From: Lachnospiraceae bacterium
Lineage (GTDB): Bacteria > Bacillota > Clostridia > Lachnospirales > Lachnospiraceae
DNA: 11,198 nt
Assembly: GCA_017613225.1 (NCBI GenBank)
Contig: JAGAEH010000110.1
Span: 1-11,198, forward strand
Reading direction: 5' to 3'
Positions 1-6,276 of the stretch are shown piece by piece. The notes below the pieces were generated by a model, which had not been told where the DNA came from, made no database searches, and was given only the letters and a program-made list of their open reading frames with translations. The translations under genes were made by a program, and so were the position numbers. Position 1 is the stretch's first letter. Every line of letters starts with the position of its first letter.

Positions 1-25
1 GAGCCAGGATCGAACTCTCATGTTT
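1..25 (-). rRNA. rrs: 16S ribosomal RNA, 5' end only (gene runs off the left edge)
   Basis: The reverse complement of positions 1-18 reads AGAGTTCGATCCTGGCTC, the near-universal start of bacterial 16S rRNA (the region of primer 27F), with one T-to-C difference. By alignment to the E. coli 5' end, where AGAG begins at about base 8, the mature RNA should start near position 25. Only the first ~25 bases are present; the rest lies to the left of the window. A strong promoter and a structured leader lie in the expected place upstream, which supports a real rRNA operon start and not a chance match. Confidence 0.9.
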
Positions 26-189
26 TGATCTCCATGTAGGCATTTCTGCCTGCTGGCTGTTTCCTCGTTTACCTTTTTCTAGGTCGTTTGCTTTTCTGAA
101 ATTCTTGCTGCTTTCCGCAGCTTTTGTAGAATTTTCAGGGTTGGATACATTATTCGTTTGTCAAGGTGCGCTCGCCGTTTCAAGCGGCG
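26..189 (-). other. rRNA operon leader with hairpins
   Basis: This is the transcribed leader between the predicted transcription start (about 189) and the 16S 5' end. Three short perfect stem-loops can be seen. One lies right at the transcript start (172-177 with 185-190). Another is GCTGC/GCAGC at 107-111 with 117-121, with a 5-base loop. The third is AGGCA/TGCCT at 38-42 with 47-51, just before the mature 16S end. Leaders of this kind normally carry antitermination and RNase processing signals. I could not point to a clear boxA. There is no protein gene here. Confidence 0.6.
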
Positions 190-195
190 ACGCCT

Positions 196-224
196 ATAAT
201 AACACCGCCTTACACCGTTGTCAA
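196..224 (-). promoter_or_regulatory. Core promoter of the rRNA operon
   Basis: On the minus strand TTGACA (219-224) is a perfect -35 box. TATTAT (196-201) is a -10 box with one mismatch to consensus. The spacer is exactly 17 bases (202-218). Transcription would start near position 189 and run left into the 16S gene. An A-rich tract directly upstream fits an UP element. Confidence 0.85.
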
Positions 225-260
225 CGATTATTTTCGCTTTTTTTCAACTTTTTTTCAGCC
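225..260 (-). promoter_or_regulatory. A-rich UP element of the rRNA promoter
   Basis: Directly upstream of the -35 box, the minus strand has two runs of seven A separated by GTTG, followed by GCGAAAATAATCG. Phased A-tracts just upstream of the -35 box are what the alpha subunit of RNA polymerase contacts at rRNA promoters. The composition contrasts sharply with the GC-rich surroundings. Confidence 0.65.
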
Positions 261-421
261 TTTTTGGGGCCTCTACATATGGCGTTTTACAGGTCTTTGG
301 AAGGTAAGATATAGTGTCTGCCCGGACAGTCTCCCCCGCCCTTCTGCCCGTGTTTTCCGAGGCCCGTTCCGGCAGGGGCGAAAGGCGCCGGGGCGTCCAT
401 TATAACCGGTCTTTCCGGCAC

Positions 422-451
422 TTGCAATCATCTGTCCCTTAATGTTAAAAT
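422..451 (+). promoter_or_regulatory. Possible promoter for the MFS/ABC operon
   Basis: TTGCAA (422-427, 4 of 6 to consensus) and TAAAAT (446-451, 5 of 6) are separated by 18 bases and sit 32 bases before the MFS start codon. This is the best plus-strand candidate in the divergent intergenic region. The stretch between the rRNA upstream element and this site (about 261-421) holds only GC-rich short palindromes and no gene that I can support. Confidence 0.35.
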
Positions 452-483
452 AAGGAAGATCTTTCGTACGGCAGGAAGTATCC

Positions 484-1677
484 ATGTACAGAAAAAAGCA
501 GATCAACGCGCTGATATTCGGCACCCTGACCATGCTCCTGATCGGTGTGAATCCGACCTGGAGCGTGTTTTCCAATGCCCTGGTCACCCAGTACGGCTGG
601 ACCTACTCCCAGGCCACGCTGCCCTATACCATCTCCGGCTTCGGCTATTCCGCCGGCGTTTTCCTGTTCGGCATCTATTATCATAAGCGCGGGCCGAAAA
701 AGACCGTGCTGATCGGCGGTCTGATGACCGGCGCCAGCCTGGTGCTGAGTTCCTATTTCTTCTCCCCCATTCCCGTGGCCTTTTTATACGGCGTCCTGTA
801 CGGCATGGGTGTCGGCGCGGCCTATACCGCAGCCATCACGCCGATGCTGAAGTGGACTCCGGGGAAGAAGCGCAGCATGGCCTCCGCCTTTGCCACCATC
901 GGCTTCGGTCTGTCCAGCGTATTTTTGTCCATTCTGTTCTCCAAAATGATCCCCGTGCTGATGGTCCCTGCCACCCTGCGTATCGCCGGTTTCGTGCTGG
1001 GCCCGCTGGTCATGGTCATGACCTTCTTCGTGAAGGATCCCCCGGAAGAGTTTCTGCTGGCAAATGAGCCAGCCCCGGAGGCGGACGGAGAGACGCGGGC
1101 GGGGGATATCTCCTTGAAGGGCGCCCTGCGGACGAAGACTTTTTACCTGCTGTTCCTGCTGTTCGTATTCGCCACGGCGGCCACTTCCGTGATCCTAAGC
1201 AGCGTCTCCAACATCGTGGCGATGCAGTCCGACGTGCCCGATCCCTTCGTTTTCGCCAGCCTTGCCACCATCGGCAATCTGGCGGGCCGCCTGATCGCGG
1301 GCTATCTGGGGACGAAATTCGACGGCCGGAAGATCCTGGCCATCCTGTTTGCCCTCCTCTCCGCCATCATGTTCACCTTCTGCCTGTACCGCCACTTTTT
1401 CCCTCTGGCCGCCGGGACCGTGCTGCTGGCCGCGGGCTTCGGCGCGGAGATGACACTGTTCCCCATCCTGATCACGGACAATTTCGGCGTGACCTGGTAT
1501 TCCGAGATCTACGGCACCATTGTGGGCCTGGGCAGCATCTATACCCTGGCCGGCCCCACTCTTGCCGGCAAGATCGCAGATCTGACCGGCTCCTATACAC
1601 CCGCGCTGCTGATGTGCGGCGGCTACCTGGCCGTCGCCGTCATCATGATGCTCCTGCTTCCCAAAAAGAAACACTGA
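484..1677 (+). CDS. MFS transporter, oxalate/formate antiporter (OFA)-like
   Basis: A 397-residue integral membrane protein with about 12 predicted membrane helices, the usual major facilitator size. The N-terminal helix with TWSVF (residues 25-29) and the following QATLPYTISG (43-52) resemble the OFA/monocarboxylate-type MFS group. Motif A is visible after helix 2 (GIYYHKRGPKKTVLIGG, 63-79) and again in the second half (GYLGTKFDGRK, 273-283), the standard internal duplication. A charged central loop lies at about 184-216, and the C-terminus is basic (PKKKH). ATG 484 has AGGAAG five bases upstream (473-478). The likely role is exchange or symport of a small organic anion at the cytoplasmic membrane; the substrate cannot be read from sequence. 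The gene for the zinc-ribbon protein follows after 18 bases, so the two are probably cotranscribed. Confidence 0.85.
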   Translation: MYRKKQINALIFGTLTMLLIGVNPTWSVFSNALVTQYGWTYSQATLPYTISGFGYSAGVFLFGIYYHKRGPKKTVLIGGLMTGASLVLSSYFFSPIPVAFLYGVLYGMGVGAAYTAAITPMLKWTPGKKRSMASAFATIGFGLSSVFLSILFSKMIPVLMVPATLRIAGFVLGPLVMVMTFFVKDPPEEFLLANEPAPEADGETRAGDISLKGALRTKTFYLLFLLFVFATAATSVILSSVSNIVAMQSDVPDPFVFASLATIGNLAGRLIAGYLGTKFDGRKILAILFALLSAIMFTFCLYRHFFPLAAGTVLLAAGFGAEMTLFPILITDNFGVTWYSEIYGTIVGLGSIYTLAGPTLAGKIADLTGSYTPALLMCGGYLAVAVIMMLLLPKKKH

Positions 1678-1695
1678 CCTTTTAGGAGGACCTCT

Positions 1696-1968
1696 ATGAA
1701 ACCCTATCAGAAAGCCCGTATCATTGAATTGATCGCCATCGTTTTAGGCATTGCCATCCTGGCCGTCGGCATGAGCGCCGGCTTTATTGAAAGATTCGGC
1801 GACACCGGCTCCACCATCGCCCGCATCGCGGCGATCCTGATCGCCCTGGGCGGCATCATCGGCAGCCGCAAGTTCTCCGTCTGCCCTCACTGCGGCCAGA
1901 CCATCAACGCCCTCTCCCGCTACTGCTCCGCCTGCGGCAAAAAGCTGAAGGACGAACCCAAAAAGTAA
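1696..1968 (+). CDS. Small membrane protein with C-terminal zinc ribbon
   Basis: A 90-residue protein with two hydrophobic segments (about 9-30 and 40-57) followed by a zinc-ribbon tail. The tail has CPHC (Cys63, Cys66) and, after ten residues, CSAC (Cys77, Cys80), then GKKL and a lysine-rich end. This CxxC...CxxC-GKKL pattern matches the short zinc-ribbon domains found on many small bacterial membrane proteins; the predicted zinc-binding end would face the cytoplasm. An ideal AGGAGG (1684-1689) lies six bases before ATG. It sits between the MFS gene (18 bases upstream) and the first ABC gene (4 bases downstream), so it is almost certainly cotranscribed with the exporter. The function is unknown. 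A regulatory or assembly role for the ABC pair is only a guess from position. Confidence 0.8.
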   Translation: MKPYQKARIIELIAIVLGIAILAVGMSAGFIERFGDTGSTIARIAAILIALGGIIGSRKFSVCPHCGQTINALSRYCSACGKKLKDEPKK

Positions 1969-1972
1969 TAGG

Positions 1973-3730
1973 ATGCGCTTTATCTTTTCCTATATAAATA
2001 AATACCGTGTCTCCGTAGCCCTGGCCATGGGGATCAAGCTGCTGGGAACGCTGGTGGAGCTGATGATCCCCTATATCCTGGAGCACCTGATCGACGACGT
2101 GGTCCCCCGGGGCGAGACTATCCCTGTTTTGTTCTGGGGCTTTCTGATGATCGCCGTGGCTGCAATGACGCGCTTTTTAAACGTCACGGCCAACCGCCGG
2201 GCGGTGAGCAACGCCCATTTCATCTCCTACGACGTGCGGCAGGCGCTGTTTGAAAAGACCGCGAATCTGACCGGCGAACAGTTCGACGCCTTCGGCCAGC
2301 CCAGTCTGATCAGCCGCATGACCAGCGACAGCTACAACATCCAATCCTTCTGCCAGTCCTTCCAGACCCTGATGATGCGCGCCCCGATCATGCTGATCGG
2401 CGGCATTGCCGTGTCCCTGACCATGGATCCCGGACTGGCCTCCATTCTGCTGGCCATGGTGCCCTTCATGATCCTGATCAGCGTGGGCGTCTCCCGCCTG
2501 GGCATCCCCATGTACCAGAAAGTCCAGGAAAAACTGGACGGCGTGGTGCGCATCATGCGGGAAAACATCACCGGCATCCGGGTGGTGAAAGCCCTGTCCA
2601 AGACAGGATTCGAAATGGACCGCTTCGCGGCGTCCAACGACGACCTGACCCGGAACGACATCAAGGCCAGCACGGTGATGGCCATCCCCGGCCCCTTCAT
2701 GCAGCTGTGCCTGAACACCGGCCTGGCGCTGGTGGTGATCCTCGGCGCGAAGCGCGTGGACGCCGGCCAGATCCGCCCCGGCGTGATCCTGGCTTTCCTG
2801 ACTTATTTCAACATGATCTCCATGGGCGTCATGGGCATCAACCGCATCTTCATGATGCTGTCCAAATCCTCCGCCTCCGCCAACCGCATCAGCCAGGTGC
2901 TGAAGACAGAGGAAGGCCCTGTCATATATGAAGAAAAAGACCTCCCCGCGCCGCAGGGGGACGAATTCATCCGTTTCGAGCATGTGGATTTCAGCTACGG
3001 CCGTTCTTCCACCCACAGCCGCCGGGCCTTTGCCGGCGAGCGGCGGGAGCAGTGCCTGTACGACATCAGCTTCGCCATAAAGCGGGGTGAGTCCCTGGGC
3101 ATCATCGGTCCCACCGGCTGCGGCAAGTCCACTATCATCAACCTGCTGATGCGCTTCTACGATCCGGATTCCGGCAGTATTTTCATAGACGGCCGGGACG
3201 TGCGCGCCTACGAGAAGGACGATCTTCACCGAAAATTCGGCACGGTGTTCCAGAACGACATGATCTTCTTTGATACGCTGCGGCAGAACATCCGCTTCGG
3301 CCGGGATCTGACAGACGAACAGCTGCTGGCCGCGGTGGAGGACGCCGCCGTCGGTGAATACCTGCGTTCCCTGCCCGAGGGACTGGACTACGAGGCCAGC
3401 ATCGGCGGCGCCAACCTGTCCGGCGGACAGAAACAGCGCATTCTGGTGGCCCGGGCCCTGGCCGGGGATCCGGAGATCCTGGTGCTGGATGACTCCAGCT
3501 CCGCCCTGGACTACAAGACGGACGCCGCTCTGCGGAAGGCCATCTTTGAGCATCACAGCGCGTCCACCACCATCATGATCGCCCAGCGGGTCAGCTCCAT
3601 CCAGAACATGACCAACATCCTCGTGCTGGACAACGGCCGCTGCATCGGCTACGGCAGCCATGAGCACCTGCTGGAGACCTGCCCGGAATACCGGGACATC
3701 TTCGAGACCCAGATGGGCTCGCTGGCTTAG
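1973..3730 (+). CDS. ABC exporter half-transporter with degenerate ATP site (subunit 1)
   Basis: A 585-residue fused membrane plus ATPase half-transporter of the MsbA/MDR type. The six-helix membrane domain covers about residues 1-310 and the nucleotide-binding domain 330-585. Visible motifs are A-loop Tyr342, Walker A GPTGCGKST (379-387), Q-loop Gln427, signature LSGGQ (482-486), and Walker B ending in D506-D507. The catalytic glutamate is replaced by Asp507 and the switch histidine by Gln538 (IAQR). These changes mark the degenerate partner of heterodimeric exporters such as TM287/288 or BmrCD. An unusual ~16-residue Arg-rich insert (about 344-360) follows the A-loop. The start has only a short AGG next to ATG and begins 4 bases after the previous stop, so translation is probably coupled. 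The partner gene follows after 10 bases. The exported substrate is unknown; drug or lipid-like compounds are typical for the family. Confidence 0.93.
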   Translation: MRFIFSYINKYRVSVALAMGIKLLGTLVELMIPYILEHLIDDVVPRGETIPVLFWGFLMIAVAAMTRFLNVTANRRAVSNAHFISYDVRQALFEKTANLTGEQFDAFGQPSLISRMTSDSYNIQSFCQSFQTLMMRAPIMLIGGIAVSLTMDPGLASILLAMVPFMILISVGVSRLGIPMYQKVQEKLDGVVRIMRENITGIRVVKALSKTGFEMDRFAASNDDLTRNDIKASTVMAIPGPFMQLCLNTGLALVVILGAKRVDAGQIRPGVILAFLTYFNMISMGVMGINRIFMMLSKSSASANRISQVLKTEEGPVIYEEKDLPAPQGDEFIRFEHVDFSYGRSSTHSRRAFAGERREQCLYDISFAIKRGESLGIIGPTGCGKSTIINLLMRFYDPDSGSIFIDGRDVRAYEKDDLHRKFGTVFQNDMIFFDTLRQNIRFGRDLTDEQLLAAVEDAAVGEYLRSLPEGLDYEASIGGANLSGGQKQRILVARALAGDPEILVLDDSSSALDYKTDAALRKAIFEHHSASTTIMIAQRVSSIQNMTNILVLDNGRCIGYGSHEHLLETCPEYRDIFETQMGSLA

Positions 3731-3740
3731 GAGGTGCCCC

Positions 3741-5516
3741 ATGCCCGGACGAGGAGATCGAGGAAAGAAGAAAGAAAAGCCCAAGGACGCGAAGGGGACG
3801 CTGCGGCGGATCCTCCGGTATCTGGGCGGCTACCGGTTCGCCATCCTGGCCCTGGTGCTCTGCGCCTTTGCCAGCAACGTCGGCAACCTGCTGGGCCCCC
3901 GCTTTGCCGGAAAGGCCATCGGCGCCGCCGTCGGCAAGGGCAAGGTGGACTTTGACGCGGTCCTGCACTATGCCCTGCTGATGCTGGCCGTCTATGTGGG
4001 AAGCAGTCTGCTGAGCTTTTTTGTGAATATCTGCATGATGCGCATCTCCAGACGCGCCGCCCAGAAGATGCGCCGGGACATCTTCAACAAACTGATGGCG
4101 CTGCCGGTCAGCTTCTTCGACCGCAATCAGGCGGGGGACATCATCAGCCGCGTCTCCTACGACGTGGACGTGGTGAGCACCAGCCTTTCCACCGACATCA
4201 TCCAGATCCTCACCAGTTTCATTACCGTGACAGGTTCCTTCATCATGATGCTCAGCATTTCCCTGCCCCTCTCCTGCTGCATGCTGGTCACCACCCCGCT
4301 GGCCATCGCCTTTACGCGGCACATGGGCAAGATCACCAGGCCCCGCTATTCCAGGCGCAGCGCCTCCTACGGACGGATGAACGGCTATGTGGAAGAGATG
4401 TTCGCCGGACAGAAGACCATTCTGGCCTACGCCCACGAAGACGGCGTATGCGAGGACTTTTCGAAGATCAACCGGGCCGCCGCCGAGGCCTACCGCGACG
4501 CGGACTCCCTGGGCGTCACCATGGGCCCCTCCATCGGCTTTTTCAACAACCTGGGCCTGGCCCTGATCGGCCTGGTGGGCGCCCTTTTCTATCAGAACGG
4601 TATCGTGGGGATGGAGCAGATCTCCTCCTTCGTGCTGTATTCCAGAAAATTCTCCGGCCCCATCAATGAATTCGCCAACATTCTGAACGAGATCTACTCC
4701 GCCCTGGCCGCCGCCGAGCGGGTCTTCGCCCTGCTGGATCAGGAGGAGGAACCCGCGGACGCGGAGGACGCCGCCGTTTTGGAAGACGTGGCGGGGGATG
4801 TGGAGCTGGATCACGTGAGCTTCGGCTATCTGCCGGGAAAGACCGTGCTGCACGACCTGAATCTGAAGGCCGCCCCGGGCCGGACCGTGGCCATCGTAGG
4901 GCACACCGGCGCCGGCAAGACCACCATCATCAACCTGCTGATGCGCTTTTACGATCCCGACTCCGGCCGGATCCTGGTGGACGGGCTGGAAAACCGCCGG
5001 ATCACCATGGACTCCCTGCGCCGCGCCTACGCCATGGTGCTGCAGGACACCTGGCTGTTTTCGGGGACCATTTTTGAGAACATCGCCTATGGCAAGGAGG
5101 ACGCCACTATGGAAGAGGTGGTGGCTGCCGCGAAAGCCGCCCACATCCACAACTACGTGATGCGGCTGCCGGAGGGCTACGATACCGTCATCACCGAGGG
5201 CGGCACCAACATCAGCAAGGGCCAGAAGCAGCTTCTGACCATCGCCCGGGCCATGCTGTACAACACCCACATGCTGATCCTGGACGAGGCCACCAGCAAC
5301 GTGGACACCAACACGGAGCAGCAGGTCCAGCGCGCCATGCGGGGCCTGATGGCCGGCCGCACCAGTTTCGTGATCGCCCACCGGCTCTCCACCATCCAGA
5401 ACGCCGACAACATTCTGGTCCTGGACCACGGCGACGTGGTGGAACAGGGCACACATGAAGAACTCATGACAAAGAAGGGGGCTTACTACAGGCTGTATGC
5501 GGCGCAGTTTGAATAG
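3741..5516 (+). CDS. ABC exporter half-transporter with consensus catalytic residues (subunit 2)
   Basis: A 591-residue half-transporter that should pair with the preceding gene product. ATG 3741 is chosen over upstream in-frame starts because a perfect AGGAGG (3729-3734) lies six bases before it and overlaps the stop codon of the first ABC gene. The N-terminus is very basic (GKKKEKPKDAK). The six-helix membrane domain covers about 22-325. Walker A is GHTGAGKTT (387-395), Q-loop Gln435, Walker B ILDE with catalytic Glu516, switch His547. The signature is NISKGQ (490-495) in place of LSGGQ. In a heterodimer this degenerate signature would face the degenerate Walker motifs of subunit 1, while the intact LSGGQ of subunit 1 would face the intact catalytic site here. 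Both subunits share the segment TIINLLMRFYDPDSG after Walker A. It is the last gene of the operon. Confidence 0.93.
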   Translation: MPGRGDRGKKKEKPKDAKGTLRRILRYLGGYRFAILALVLCAFASNVGNLLGPRFAGKAIGAAVGKGKVDFDAVLHYALLMLAVYVGSSLLSFFVNICMMRISRRAAQKMRRDIFNKLMALPVSFFDRNQAGDIISRVSYDVDVVSTSLSTDIIQILTSFITVTGSFIMMLSISLPLSCCMLVTTPLAIAFTRHMGKITRPRYSRRSASYGRMNGYVEEMFAGQKTILAYAHEDGVCEDFSKINRAAAEAYRDADSLGVTMGPSIGFFNNLGLALIGLVGALFYQNGIVGMEQISSFVLYSRKFSGPINEFANILNEIYSALAAAERVFALLDQEEEPADAEDAAVLEDVAGDVELDHVSFGYLPGKTVLHDLNLKAAPGRTVAIVGHTGAGKTTIINLLMRFYDPDSGRILVDGLENRRITMDSLRRAYAMVLQDTWLFSGTIFENIAYGKEDATMEEVVAAAKAAHIHNYVMRLPEGYDTVITEGGTNISKGQKQLLTIARAMLYNTHMLILDEATSNVDTNTEQQVQRAMRGLMAGRTSFVIAHRLSTIQNADNILVLDHGDVVEQGTHEELMTKKGAYYRLYAAQFE

Positions 5517-5554
5517 AACTCTCGGAGACGCAGTTCCATCTTTTCCCATTTCTT
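5516..5554 (+). terminator. Weak possible terminator after the ABC operon
   Basis: GAACT (5516-5520) can pair with AGTTC (5532-5536), with a small TCT/AGA pairing inside, followed by a pyrimidine-rich stretch containing TTTT. The stem is short and the T-run is broken, so this is only a candidate. Confidence 0.3.
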
Positions 5555-5559
5555 ATATC

Positions 5560-5587
5560 TTGACAATCCTTAATTTGAAACTATAAT
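5560..5587 (+). promoter_or_regulatory. hicAB promoter
   Basis: Perfect -35 TTGACA (5560-5565) and perfect -10 TATAAT (5582-5587) separated by 16 bases, 47 bases before the hicA start. It is much stronger than anything seen in front of the neighbouring operon and lies in an AT-rich patch. The module therefore has its own promoter, as expected for an autoregulated toxin-antitoxin operon. Confidence 0.85.
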
Positions 5588-5605
5588 AGTACTATAATTC
5601 AGTAC
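5580..5605 (+). promoter_or_regulatory. Putative HicB operator over the -10 box
   Basis: The octamer ACTATAAT occurs twice (5580-5587 and 5591-5598) with an 11-base period, about one helical turn. Its junction forms a perfect 10-base palindrome, ATAGTACTAT (5586-5595). A further GTAC lies at 5602-5605. Ribbon-helix-helix antitoxins such as HicB bind short repeated or palindromic sites overlapping their own promoter, so this is the natural operator candidate. The second TATAAT has no suitably spaced -35 box and is better read as part of the operator. Confidence 0.55.
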
Positions 5606-5634
5606 CACTTCTAGTCCGAAAAAGGAATCTCACA

Positions 5635-5904
5635 ATGTCTTCTAAAGAAAAACTCTTGGAAAAACTGTTTCAGCAGCGATTGCCGCGGGATTTTACCCGG
5701 CAGGATCTGCAGTCACTTTTATCAAAGTGTGGCTGTATACAGGATGAAGGCGGACGAGGCTCCGGGATACGGTACTATCATATGGACTCCGGGAGGATAC
5801 TGACTTTTGACGGGCCTCACCCCGGGAACGAATTGTATCCCTACCAGATCAAAATGGTCCGGCGTTTTCTGTCAGACATTGGCGAGTATAAAGAGAGGCA
5901 TTGA
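5635..5904 (+). CDS. hicA: HicA-family mRNA interferase toxin
   Basis: An 89-residue protein of the HicA family, whose members cleave mRNA when free of HicB. Family features include the N-terminal helical part (FTRQDLQSLLSKCG, 20-33), then GRGSGIRY (40-47), the GPHPG motif (60-64), and a C-terminal helix (YQIKMVRRFLSDIG, 70-83). The G-S-H active-site histidine of short HicA proteins is replaced by G-S-G here. As I recall, a large HicA subgroup with G-S-R plus a PHP motif also lacks it, so this is not proof of an inactive toxin. AAGGAA (5622-5627) lies seven bases before ATG. It is followed immediately by hicB in the usual toxin-first order. The first line of coding sequence is about 45% GC against 67% in a sampled stretch of the neighbouring ABC gene. 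Confidence 0.85.
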   Translation: MSSKEKLLEKLFQQRLPRDFTRQDLQSLLSKCGCIQDEGGRGSGIRYYHMDSGRILTFDGPHPGNELYPYQIKMVRRFLSDIGEYKERH

Positions 5905-5909
5905 TAGGT

Positions 5910-6248
5910 ATGATGTACAAGGGCTATTATGCGACCATCCGTTATTCTGAAGAGGATCGTCTGTTTGTCGGGGAGATCCTCGGCCTGGTGGATACCCTGG
6001 GCTTCCACGGCTCCTCGGTGGATGAACTGGAGCAGATGTTCCATCAGTCCATCGACAACTATCTGGCTCTCTGCGACAGACTTGGGCGCCTTCCCGATAA
6101 GCAGTATCGGGGACAGTTTAATGTCCGAATCTCTTCCCAGCTGCATCGGAAAGCAGTGTTTTGTGCAGCAAAAAGAAACCTCTCTCTCAATGAATTCGTG
6201 GCGGAAGCCATCGAAGATGAGTGTCAAAAGATCCCTCTGGAAGCCTGA
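5910..6248 (+). CDS. hicB: HicB-family antitoxin
   Basis: A 112-residue antitoxin. The N-terminal HicB fold (about 1-65) begins MMYKGYYATIRYSEED, a common family opening. The C-terminal part (FNVRISSQLHRKA, 70-82, then AKRNLSLNEFVAEAI, 87-101) is a ribbon-helix-helix DNA-binding domain with the typical R-H-R-K-A and SLNEFV signatures. Its role is to block HicA and to repress the shared promoter. ATG 5910 is preferred, 5 bases after the hicA stop. ATG 5913 is equally possible. TTG 5901 overlaps the hicA stop (TTGA) but is too close to the AGAGAGG at 5892-5898. Tight spacing indicates translational coupling with the toxin. The stop codon lies inside the left arm of a terminator hairpin. Confidence 0.93.
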   Translation: MMYKGYYATIRYSEEDRLFVGEILGLVDTLGFHGSSVDELEQMFHQSIDNYLALCDRLGRLPDKQYRGQFNVRISSQLHRKAVFCAAKRNLSLNEFVAEAIEDECQKIPLEA

Positions 6249-6276
6249 TCGGCTCAGGCTGTCATCTTTTCTCTTT
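6242..6276 (+). terminator. Intrinsic terminator of hicAB
   Basis: AGCCTGA (6242-6248) and TCAGGCT (6254-6260) form a perfect 7-bp stem with a 5-base loop, followed by a T-rich tail (GTCATCTTTTCTCTTT). The left arm contains the hicB stop codon. The convergent EamA gene ends at 6275, so the hairpin sits exactly in the convergent junction. On the minus strand it lacks a T-run downstream. Confidence 0.65.

Noticed and set aside
142..164. A second TTGACA on the minus strand (159-164) as a P2 promoter for the rRNA operon
   Set aside because: No -10 box at 15-19 bases; the nearest TATCCA-like sequence is only 11 bases away.
195..200. TATAAT on the plus strand
   Set aside because: It is the complement of the rRNA -10 region. 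No plus-strand -35 box at a suitable distance and no gene directly downstream.
105..405. Short plus-strand open frames in the rRNA upstream region
   Set aside because: They overlap the rRNA promoter and leader, have no ribosome binding site, and their translations look like non-coding sequence.
3660..3740. An upstream in-frame start for the second ABC gene
   Set aside because: The extra 27 codons overlap the end of the first ABC gene, encode an unlikely Arg/Trp-rich peptide, and a perfect ribosome binding site precedes the ATG at 3741.
2177..3784. A 535-codon minus-strand open frame opposite the first ABC gene
   Set aside because: Same reason: antisense to a gene with complete ATPase motifs, and no plausible protein signature.
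3591..5549. A 652-codon minus-strand open frame opposite the second ABC gene
   Set aside because: Antisense shadow of a well-supported ABC exporter. The composition is biased (His, Gly, Val, Gln), with no family features.
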